From contig NC_133400.1 of assembly GCF_047511655.1 (NCBI RefSeq), forward strand, positions 37,960,001 to 38,024,000: a stretch of 64,000 nucleotides of DNA, written 5' to 3'. Of this stretch, positions 33,801 through 46,171 are shown in pieces. The notes under the pieces were generated by a model. It was not told where the DNA came from and did not search any database. It saw nothing but the letters and a program-made list of their open reading frames with translations. The translations under genes and the position numbers were made by a program. Source of the DNA: Castor canadensis. Its lineage: Eukaryota > Chordata > Mammalia > Rodentia > Castoridae. The first letter of the stretch is position 1. Each line of letters begins with the position of its first letter.

Positions 33801-36800
33801 ATGGAATGTTACCTTCAGTGAAATTTCTAACACTTAAAAAGAGATTAAGAAATTTCTATTGTAGAAATAAAAATTCCATCCTGAAATTTATATGGAATCA
33901 AACCTGAAAAATACTAAGGTTAGAGATCTCACATTTCCTTTTTTTTTTTTAATTTTTGAGATTTACTACAAAACTACAGTAATCAAAACATTGTGGTACT
34001 GACATAAAGACAAACAGACAAAAGGAAAAAAAAAGAGCTCAGAAATAAAATACTCATGTATACAGTCAAACTACTTTCAATACTTCTGTAAGACAATTCA
34101 ATGAAGAAAGGAAGAATTTTCAATAATTTGTGATGGGAAAACTGCATATCCACAAGCAATAAAAATGAAGTTGGACCTTTATCTTACACCATGCACAAAA
34201 TTTAATTCAAAATGGATAAAAGACCTAAATAGAAGAGCTAAAATTTTACTATAAAAATAGAAAAGCTTTGTGACATTATATTTTGGTGATAATTTCTTGA
34301 ATATGATACCAAAGTCATTAGAAACAAAAGGAAAAACAGACAAACTGGACTTCACCAAAATTAAAAGGTTTTTTTGTGCTTCAAAGGACATAATCAACAG
34401 AGTGAAAACCCAATAAATGGGATGGGAGAAAATATCTGTAAATCATTATCAGATAAAGGATTAAGATCCAGAAATATAAAGAACACCAGGCTCTAAGTTC
34501 AAACCCCATACAAAAAAAAAAAAAAAAATCCTACAACTCAAGAACAAAAAACCAAAACAACCCAATTCAAGAACGGACAAAGATTTGAGTATTTTTCCAA
34601 AGATACACAAATGGCCAATAAGCACTGTGCCACATCACTAATCAAAAGAAAAATGCAATTCAAAACTATACCAAGATACTTCTTCATGGTTATTAGGGTA
34701 TTATTTAAGAAAAATAAGTGTTGATGAGGATATGGAGAAAGTAGAACTTTTAGGCACTGCTGGCAGAATGTAAAATGGTGTGCTGCTGTGGATAATGGTA
34801 TGGGGATTCCTAAAAAAATTAAGAGCACAACTACTGTATCATTCAGCAATTCCATTTCTGGGTACATAGCTGAAAGAAATGAAAACAGGGGCTTGAACGC
34901 ATATGCATATACCCATATTCACAGCACTATTCACAGTAGCCAGAAGATGAAAGCAACTTAAATGTCTACGGATGAATGACTGAATAAACAAAATGTGGTG
35001 TACACATACAATGTAGTATTCTTTAACCTTAAAAAGGGAACTTATGCATGTTCAACAAACCTTAATAAAATAAAGGATGAACCTCTAAGACACTGTGCTA
35101 AGTTAAATAAGCCAAACACTATAGGACAAATATTGTATTGCATTTATATGAGGTAGAATAATCAAATTCAAAGACACACAAAAAAAGCAGAGTGATGATT
35201 GAGAAAAGCGAGGAGACAAAATGGGGAATTACTGTTGCATGGATTACAGTTTGAGAACAGTGTGGGAGGTAGATGGTGGATATGGTTAAGAATACAATAT
35301 GAATACACACTTAATGCAACTGAAGTATACACTAAAAATGGTTAAAATACGTAATTTTATGTTATGTATACTTTACCACAATAAAAGTTGAAAAAAAAAT
35401 TAGAAAATGAGATAAAGTGCTAAAAATAAGCTAAATAACAAACATGCCTAATGACAATGAAAAATCTAGAAAGGGAAATAAAAATTTCCTAGAACAAAGC
35501 AAGAAGACAAAAGTATGCAACAGAAAGTAAAGAGAAATGAAGATCCAAAAAAAATCTGCAACATATCTAGGACAGAAATGCTAATTATGTACTATATATT
35601 TCTTAAGACTCTCCTTCTTGGCAAGGTGGCCAAGAAATCTAGCTCAGACTGTTGACATGTAAGTGCTTAAGGTTGCCAGAAATATTTTTTTCCATGGGAT
35701 TGACATGTCCCTGACATTCTTCTACTCTTCCCTCTTCTTTCTGCTTGGAATGCCTGTAGGTATAAAAGTTACCTTCTTCACTAAACAGTAAAAGTAAATT
35801 CTCTGTCCAATACAGTGTTAATATCTGTGGTCTGTAATCCTGATATATTATCAAGTAAGCATGAAAAAATAACAAGAAAAGAGAACAAGGAAAAGGAAAT
35901 AATGATTTAAAAATGCCCTAAGTGGAAAAACTTGAGCTTTCAGGTGGAAAGGCACTTTTTTTTTTTTTTTTTTTTTGGTGCTGAGAATAAAATCCATGGC
36001 TTTACACATGCTAGGTGAGTATTCTACCACTGAGCTATATCCCTGTCCCGGGTGCCAAGGATGAACGAGAATAACACTAAAATGTGAATGCAAAATAAAG
36101 ACATTTTCCACAATAGAAGATAGGAAGTATACTGTCACATGTCTTTTCTTAAAATGTTTTTCCAGGTAGGAAACAATTTCTGAGAACTTTGTTTTAGAAC
36201 TAAAAACACATGGGTTAAACACACACACACACACACCCACCCACACCCATATAGAAGAATGGAATTATCTTGTGGGCACTATGGAAAGAAACTCTAGTAC
36301 AACAATGTGCACCTGTTGTGACAAAAGTATGTGACCTAAAACAGTCTCTTTTTTGTTTTGTTTTGATTATTTTTGAGATAGGGCCCTCACTATGCAGTAC
36401 CGGCTGACGCAGAACTTGCCACGTGCCCAGGTTGGCCTCAAACTTGCAATCCTCCTAAGTGTCCCAAGTACTGGAATCTCCATTTTTTTAAAAGAAAACT
36501 AAAGTAAATCTATCATTTTTAGACTTCTTTGCTTACCTATCAATCACTGCCTACTAAATTACCTTAAAGAATAATTTGAAAAGTGAGTTTAGACTTAATC
36601 ATTTTCCTTCTAGCAATAAAAAATGGGGAGATTATTTATTGGACTAAGCTTACCCTAAAGCATATACCTATAGACAATAGTAAAATACTAATAGGAAATT
36701 CCAAGTTTTAACTGGTCTTAAATCTTTCTCTTCAACTTTAGAGTCTATAATCGATGCGTAGCTCCTTAGTTTACTTTTATTCTATAGGTCTTATAATTAA

Positions 36801-39800
36801 AATTTTAGAAAGGAAAAATGTATGACCACCGTTATTAAATGCAAACTGGGACCCCTGATAAACCACTGAGAACTCCCATCTGGAAAACCAAATTAAAAGA
36901 TGTAGGACAATCTTAGTTAATTAATACTTCTCTTAATATTCATAGTTAACCAAACATTTGATGAAATAACTAGTAACTAGCTCTTTGGTCCACAGTACAG
37001 ATAGTCACAATTCTAAGAAATATGATGCTTCCTTTAATACCTTTTAAAGAAATTTCTCTGGTACTGGGAGTGGTGGCTTATGGCCGTAATCCCAGTACTT
37101 GGGAGCTGAGGTCATTTTGAGTTACACAGGCAAGAACCTGTCTCAAAAAACCAAATTGGCAATTTTAATTTCAAGGATGCTTTACATTTTTTTGGTGGTG
37201 TTGGGGACTAAACCCAGAGCAAGTACTCTATCACTGATATACACCCTCTGGCCTTCAAAGCTACTTTTTTTTTGGGGGGGGGTGGGTGGGACTGGGATTT
37301 GAACACAGGGCTTCACATTTGCAAAGCAGGTGCTCTACCACTTGAGCTACACCTCACTCCATTTTTCTCTGGTTATTTTGGGATGGAGTCTCACAAACTA
37401 TTTGCTCGGGCTGACCTTGAAGCATGATCCTCTCAATCTCAGCCTTCCAAGTAGCTAGGATTATAGACGAGAGCCACTGACACTTGGCTCAAAGCTACTT
37501 TTTAAACTCTCAGTCAACCATTCAATTTAGAAATGAAATCCTAAATGAACAAAAACACTACTTTTAAAAACTCATCTCTATTTCAATACAAAAAAAAATC
37601 CAATAAACTCCTTGGAAAGGTGTTGAAGAATAATAATTGCCTGAAGTTCTAGGTTCTTGTAAAAAAAAAAAAAAGCATTTCTTAACAGTTATATTTATAA
37701 AATAACACTCAAATGCTCCTCTCACCAAAATTAATTTTAACTTTAAACTTGCATTTACCTAGCATGCATGAGGCCCTAGGTTCTCAAGAACAACAACAAC
37801 AACAAAAAGCATGATACAGGGTTTGCCTAGCATGCTCAAGGTCCTGGGTTCCACCCCAGGACCAAAAATAAATAAATAAGTAGCCCTTACCTGTAAAAAG
37901 TATTTTGTAGGGCTTGGGTATAACTCAATGGGAAAGCACTTCCATAGCAGGTTCAAAGCCCTGGTTCCATCCCAAGCACTATACACACACACACGCACAC
38001 ATTATTGTGCAGACACTTAAAAAAAAATGCGTCTACACCACAAGTATTTTTAATTCCCTTTTTCTCTTAAATTATTTTAGAGACTTCCATGTCTACACAA
38101 AAATCTGTATCATTCTTTCTAATTATTACATACTGCTCCCTAAAAAGATATGCCCTATTTTATTCAAGCATTCTCATACTGTGGCATCTGGTTTACTAAA
38201 AACTTATTTGTGTTGCCTTGAAAATCCTACCAAATATTTTGTGTATTCAAACAATTAGATTCTCTAAGTTACATACCTATTCACAGAGAATTCTAGATTC
38301 AAGGTTAGGTGCATTTAAAACTTTTTAATAACTAGTTTATTTATTGCAGTACTGGAGACTGACCCTAGGGCCTCACCCATGGTAGGCAAGCACTCTACCA
38401 CTTGAACCTGCATTTTGTTTTCACAGGGTCTCACTAACTTTGTGCGGACTGGGCTGGCCTCAAACTCTCTCCTGCCTCTGCCTCCTGAGTAGTTGAGATT
38501 ATAGGGGTATACCACTACACTTAGCTAACAAACTACTTTGGATTGCTCTTCAAAAAAGCTTTGCCAAGTTATGTCACCAACAGTATTACAGTACCCATTC
38601 TGCCATATTCACAAAAGTACTTAAAAATTCAGAAAGAATGACATTTCATTTCAACTGCAATTCCCTGATTATTAGTGAAGATACATATTAACAATTTTCA
38701 TTTCTTCTATAAACTCTCTTAACTGACTTATAACAAATGTTCTAGATCCTACTTGCAGTAGTCATTAAGCACTTGATAAACTGTAATGGCCTGCAAATTA
38801 GACTATTCTCATTTACATTCTTTCAACATAAAAACTCAGCAAACAAGGTATAGAAGGAACACACCTCAACACAATAAAAACTATATATGACAAACTTACA
38901 GTCAATATCATATTGAATGAGAAAAAGAAAGTGTGTTTCCTCTAAGACCTGGAATAAAATAAGAATATCTGGAAATAACTCTTGTTCAACATAGTATTAA
39001 AGTCTTAGCAAGAACAATTAGACAAAAGAAAGAAAGGGCATCCAAATTGGAAAAGAGGAAATCAAATTATCCTTGTGTGCAGATGATTTTATATATAGAA
39101 AAACACCACTAAAAAACTGTTAGAACTGATAAGCAAATTCAATAAAGTTGTAGGATACAAAATTGACAAACAAAAACAGCAGCATTTTTATATACCAGTA
39201 ACAAACTTGCTAAAAAAAAAAAATCAAGAAAGCAATCCCATTCATAATTGCTACAAAATCTTTAAAAAATTATAAATTTAATAGGAACAGATTTAACTGA
39301 GGAAGAGAAAGAGCTCTGCTATGAAAATTGTAACGCACTTCAAAAAACTGAAAAGGACACACACAAAAATATGAAAAAAATCATTCCAAATTCATGGATT
39401 AGAAGAATTAATGTTGTTAAAATAGCCTTATCACCCAAAGTGATCTACAGGTTAAATGCAATCCCCATCAAAATACCAATGGCATTGTTCATCACAATAG
39501 AAAAAGTAGGGGGGGGGACCCCATGAAATTCATGGGAACCACAAAACAGCCTGAATAGCCAAAGTAATGCTGAGTAAAGGGAATGAAGCTAAAGGTATTG
39601 AGGTAGGCTAAAATTAGGGAAAGTTCAGGACTCATAGAAAAGTTCTACATTTTATATTAACCATGCTTTGGCTCAGGAAACTCCCTCACTGGGTCAGAAC
39701 TGCCCATGTCCTTTCCCACTCGTTGATTATTGGATGGCAATCACCTGGTTCTCCCATTCCCATAGGTGATTATAGTTTTTAAAAGCACCTGAAGAGCAGA

Positions 39801-42800
39801 AGCACCTTCTCTTGGCCTCCAGATTCCATCTGGGCCCCACCATGCTCCACTTTGTTTTTCCTTCCCTAACTTTTAATAAACTCCATTTATACCCATGTGT
39901 CCTGTCATGGATTCTTCCACACAGGACAAAGAATTTGGAAGTCTACTGATCACAGACTGTACCAGAGCTGTTAACAGTATCACCACATCTGACTTTAAAA
40001 TATACTATAAAAATATAGTAACCAAAACAGCATGATACTGGCACAGAAGTAACAGAGTAAGGAAACAGAATAAAGAACCCAGAAATTAATCCAAAAAAAT
40101 CCAATTTTCAAAAAAGGTGCCCAAGAATGTAAATGGAAGGATAGTATTTTCAGTAAGTAGTGTTGGGAAAACTGGGGCCATACGTGTGCAAAAGAATGAA
40201 ACTAGATCCCTACCTCTCACCATATACAAAAATTAGATCAAAGACCTGATACTATGAAACTACTAAAAGAAAGCAACAGGAGAAACAATGCAAGACATTG
40301 TATCCTTGTGCTTGCCTCTACCACTTGAGCCACACCTCCAGCCTTTTTCGGCTTTTATTTTTCAGTTAAGATCTTGCCTTTGGCAGAGGTGGGAGTGGAC
40401 AATGATCACTCCACTTTTAACTCTGGCACAGCTCTCATGACAGGAATGAGACACCACTGCAGGTCAGCTTGTTGAGATGTGGTCTTGCTCCCCTTTTCAA
40501 CCTACAATCCTCCTAATCTGTGTTTAGGATTACAGGTGTGAGCCACTGTGCCCAACTGATTTTTTTAATAAGACCCCCAATAGCATAGGCAACAAAAGCA
40601 AAAATAGGCAAATGGGATTATATCAAACTACGACACTGCTGCACAGCAATGGAAATCAACAAAGTGAAAAGACAAGTTGCTGAATGTAATAAAATATTTA
40701 CAAACTATTGAACAAGAGATTAGTATCAAAAATCATAAAAACTCAACAGCAAGAAAACAAATCTGAGTTTTAAAAACAGGCAAATGATCTGAGTAGGCAT
40801 TTCTCAAATGAACACATAACATGGCCAGAAGTATATAAAAATGCTCAATATCACAAATCATCAGGGAAATGCAAATAAAAATGAGATACCATCTCACCCC
40901 AAGTTAGAATGGCTGTTATCAAAAAGACAAAAAGTAACAAATGCTGGTGAGGATGTAAAGAACTCACATACTGTTGGTGAGATATAAATTAAACTGGCCA
41001 CTATGGAGTTTTCTCAAAAAAACTAAAACTAGGGTTGGAGGTGTGGCTCATTCCCAGCTACTTGAGAAGCTACAAAGGAATATTGTGGTTCCAGGCTAGC
41101 CTGGGGAAGTTAGCAAGACCTCCATCTCAAACAAGGAGGGGTGATGGTGAATGCCTATGCTGTAGGTAGGAGGATTAAGGACCCAGGCAAAAATGTAAGA
41201 CCCTATCCAAAAAGCTAAAGCAAAAAAAGGCCGAAGTGGTAGAGCACCTGCTTAGCAAGCACAATGCCCTGAGTTCAAACTCCAGTACAACCAAAAACCC
41301 CCCAAAACAAAACAGAATTGTATCATACTGTACCATATTTTGCTCGGATCCAGCAAATCCATTATTGGACATATATTCACGTGAATTAACATATTAAAGA
41401 GATACTTGCATTCTCTTGTTTATTGTAGCACTATTGATAATCAGTATCTTGGAATCAACCCAAGTGTCCATGAATGGATGAATAAATTATCAATTTAGGA
41501 TAGGCAATGGAATATAATTTAGTCATTACAAAGAATAAAATCCTGTCACTTGCAGCAATGTAGATGGAACTGGAGGAGATCACATTAACTGAAGTAAGTC
41601 AGGCTCATAAAGATGATACCACATGTTGTTACTTATATGTGAAAGCTAAAAAAGTCAACTTATTCATAAGAAAGGAGTAGAACAGTGTTCATTAAGAAGG
41701 TCACCAGGAAGGGCAAGGAGGAGGGGGCATAGAAAAAGGTTAAATAGTAATAGGTACCAAAATATGGTTGGTAGGAAGAATTATAGAAGGGTAACTGTAG
41801 TCTACACCAATTTACAACATATCTCAAAATAAGCAGGAGTATGAAGGTTCCCAACACATGGAAATGATAAATGTTTGAGACGATGGAAATGACCTTAATT
41901 TGGTCATTATACATTACCTACATGAATTAAATTATTATGCTATGCCAAACAAATATGTACAATAAATAGCCCATGTGTTGATTTTGCTTTGAATATACTT
42001 TTAAAATTTCCTACATGGTATAGATTGTCTAAGGTAAATCTTATCTTTAAGAAATTTCATCGAACAAGATAAAATTTAAAGAACTGAAACATGATGGTCA
42101 CATAGCACTGGGGAAATGAAATAGCCAATGGAGTCACATGCAGCCATATGTGGGCTGAGCTTTGCTTTTTGCTTCAGTAACCTGCTTGCAAGGGTATATA
42201 AGGTGAGACCCCTTGGTTCTCGGGGCTCAGCCTTTGGACACAAGTCTGCTGGGTCTGTGTCAGCACAATAAACGATGCTTTCTGCTAATCTGCCTCAGAG
42301 ACTCATATCTCAGCTCATAATTTCCCACAACATTACTTGGGGGCTCATCTGGGATTATGGGAGATGATGAGTTATTACTTCCCTTGTCACTGGGGTGCAT
42401 CCCCCAGATCACTGGGAGGAGATCCCACCAGGTGCCAATGGACGGCTTGATCCGGAGGGGGGAATTTGTCCTCCCGGTGAGTCAGGGTGAAGGCCTCAAA
42501 TGCAGAATGGAACCCACTGAGGCGCAGGAACCAACTTAGGAGCAATGCTCTTTGTACTGTAAGAACCTGGGTTCAAATTCAGGTCTGACTCAGGAGGCAG
42601 AAAGGGAGATTGATCACCTCCCAGAAACTGCTAGTAACCACCTGTTGAGGTGAAGCGGTGTCTCTCAGGTTTAGGGAGCAGGGTGGAAGTATTGTGCTGT
42701 GTAAGAGTATATGAAAATGCGAGCCTGAGACGCAGTCCAGCTGCGAAGTGAGTGAGGAGTCCCAATCCTCAGTTCTGTGGTGAACTCATAAGGTCAAGGG

Positions 42801-45800
42801 TGACCCTATGGTCTGGGGTTTATATGGACTCACTAAGGTCAAAGAGTTGCCTAAGTCCCAGCGAAGGGAACAGAAGAAGAAAGTGAGTGCTTTTCCAAAA
42901 CCCTTTCCCCTCTGTGTCTGTCCTGCCATCTGGAAATGGAAAGAGATAGGTGGAAATTAGAGTAAAAACATTCCCTTGGACTGTATGGTTAAAAACTTTA
43001 AAAAGGGATTTAATGAAGATTATGGAGTTAACTCGACTCCTAACAAACTCAAGGTTCTTTGTGAAATAGACTGGCCTGCTCTTGGTGTAGGATGGCCCCA
43101 AAAAGGTCACTACATAAAACTATGGTTAATGAAGATTACAGAGTAATTGTAAAAAAACATCTAACACCTAGGAGAATGGGAAAAGCAAAGAGGCTGAAAT
43201 TGGTCTTCAAAAACCAGACTCTCTTGTTTATTTAAATTCAGGTGGCAATTTATTCAGTGGACTGAGGAGGAATCAGAGTCTTCCAGTCTTGATGGATAGC
43301 TTTGGTGCCCCAGTTTGCGCATCTTCACCTAAAATGAGCATCCTGAAGGAGGAGTGAGACTCAGCACTAACTGAGCTCTTACAAAAATTAGCACATGAAG
43401 GATGGAGTTGCCCTGATACATAAGATCTGGTCTGACTTAAAAGAAAAGGAATGTTGCAGAAGGGTTGTGAATATAGAGAGGAGGAAATGGAGGAATAGAA
43501 ATAAAATTGGGATGAGGTCTTCTCCTTTCTGCAGAGAGAAAGGAGAGGGAAGAGAGAGAGAAAAGATAAAATGTTATAAAATGTTTGGGGACATAAAAGG
43601 ATGAAAGGTTTAATACACTCCTTCAGTTGAGTTTTTACGTCTTAAAAGTAAACAGAAAACAATTTAGGATTATTAAAATATGCCACAAATACTGAACTTG
43701 CTGGTATCTTCACTTCTAGAGAACATAAACAGGGAGAACCTACTTAAAAGGGTGAAAAAAAGAGCAACTTTGACTGTTGCTGGTAAAAACAAAACAAAAC
43801 TGTTCCAAAGAATGGTGCAGTAAGCTTGGTCTGATATTGAGAAAGTCATGAGATGCTTATGTTTCCCTTGCTAATGGCTGATCAGATTATGCAACCATCT
43901 AATGGTGTGCTCACAGTATGCATGTATGTGTAAGCGTCTTCAAAATGGTTCTTAAACTGCTGCTGTAAGGTTAATATGATACTCAAGGTAACAAAAAAAA
44001 AAAAACCCGGGGTATTTATTATAAAGATCTCTGTTATAAACTGTTTAGGCTTTTTACACATAAATATGTAAACATCTTGAGAACAGTTCTTTTTAATTTC
44101 CTTTATTCATATGTGCATACAATGATTATGTCATCATTACTCCCTCCTTCCCCCCCCGCCCCCTCCTTTTTCCCCCACCCCCTCACTTCCAAGCAGATAC
44201 TGTTTTGCCCTTGTCTCTAATTTTTTTGAAGAGAGAGTATAAACATTAATAAAGAGGACCAGGGGTTTTTGCTAGTTGAGGTAAGGATAGCTATATAGGG
44301 AGATTCCTAGTTTTGCTTCCATGTACATATGTGAGAACAGTTCTTATTATAGAGTCAATGGAAAAATGATTACTCAGTTCTATTCCACTTTTAAGAAAAC
44401 AGGTTATCAAACTTACTTCAATCAGATCTCACTAAGATGAGATTTTTTCTGGATTAGGCCAGGAAAAAAAAAAAAGAAAAAAGAAAAGGGGAGTGACAGC
44501 CTGCAGCAGCAATCCTGGAATTTGGGTAGTTAAAGAAATGACCTTCACATGTTTCATTCTTTCATAAATACAATCTGGAATTTAACTCTCTCTTATAACA
44601 CATGGGTCTATTAACAAATGGGGTGTCTATAAATTGCTTTTATACAAAAATAATTTCAAGATTGCTTTCTTTCTTGCTTTGTCATACAAAACAAGGCTCT
44701 AAGTTAAAAGATTTTATGAGTTATTTTCAACAAATAACAAAAATGTTTAAAAAGTATTAAGGATATAGTCTTTAAAAATAAAAGGTAAAAATACTTTTGG
44801 ATTTTTAAAAGAAGGTTATATAAAAAAAAATAAAAGGTTTGTCCTCAAAATTGTCTCAAAAAAACAAGAAAGGATAAAGCTCCCCCAGGGTACATATTAA
44901 GTTGTCACAAAGATACAAAATAAGTTGTCATGAAAAGATGGATCTTATATATGCTTATGTAAGTGATTAAGTTGACTAAAATCTAACAGTTACATTAAAG
45001 GTTTTGTAAGGTCAAAATTTAATGTACTAATGTTAAACTAAAACATTTCTCTAAGCTCATAACAACAAGGCTATCTTTAAAATATTGTATTGTTCTTGAT
45101 AACATTTACAAAAAATTGTCTTAAAATGGCTTTTGTTTTATTGAGATAACTGTCAGGAATTTTTGGTGCAACAGGTTAATCCACAAATCTGGCAAGACAA
45201 CAAGAGTTTATTAAAACACAAAAAAACAAGAGGCAGCGCTGATATGAGGGTTAAGACAGATTTACTTATGTAAACTCAAAAGGAGGACTACACTAAGAGT
45301 CAAGTCCTCCAGTTTTTATTGGACTCAACAAAGTAGAGATGTTAGTCCTACTCCTTCCACATTTTGGACAGAGGGAAATTTTGGCCTGGGATGACCAGAT
45401 TGGGCCTATTATTTTAGAGGGGCTCCATTAACTATAGGTTGGTGGGATCCTGCTGTAAGTCATGAGCCATATGTTAATGTCAACAATCTGGATGTGATCC
45501 CCTATCAACATCTGAGCTATGATTCTTGGCCACTATGTTTCCTAACTCGACACTTAGTCCCCATATTTACCTGTGCTCTCTGGTGATTTTTGTCAGGGTT
45601 TTGACTACTAAGGTAACTAAGTCATGTTCACTTAAGAGTTGGTTTATGTTAGGGTTAACAATGAGGATAGCCACTTACAGATAGCTTACCTTTATCTCCC
45701 TGGATGAAAGCCAAGGACAGTTGGGCAGTGACCTAACTACAACTTATCTTTCTTGGTTGCCCAGCAATAATATCCCTTAGTGACCTTCCTGGTACTTTTC

Positions 45801-46125
45801 CACTAGCCCCCTTTATCTAGTCCAAGCCTGTGTATGGTAATGGGTTCTAGCTCTCTTGCTGGGGACTCTCTCCACAGGGCTCCTACTTAAACAATAAACC
45901 CTGTACTTATGTTTGAGACATCTCTCTGCCTCTTCCCTGCCTCTTATTTCCTAACAGTTTATGTAAAACTTTCTAGATGACCTCATGGTTAAACAACTGC
46001 TGCCTTGGGTGATTCTAATACAGTTGGTACCCTATATGTGTCTGTGACTGGGCTATCTGCGTTTACTGTTCTTTCCCCAAACTGATGAAAAAATTTAAGG
46101 TTTTACTTCAAGAGCAACAACTAAA

Positions 46126-46171
<46 letters not shown>

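Larger units (their letters stand above)
39977..41960 (+). mobile_element. ancient L1, part 2 to 3' end
   Basis: L1 homology resumes as CACCACATCTGACTTTAAAA and runs through TGCAAATAAAAATGAGATAC and GCAATGTAGATGGAACTGGA to the 3' UTR near 41960. It is interrupted by SINEs at 40309 and 41031. Confidence 0.85.

Noticed and set aside
37747-37990. Regularly spaced similar units that might suggest a CRISPR-like array
   Set aside because: The units are independent SINE copies with diverged sequence and tails, in a mammalian genome.
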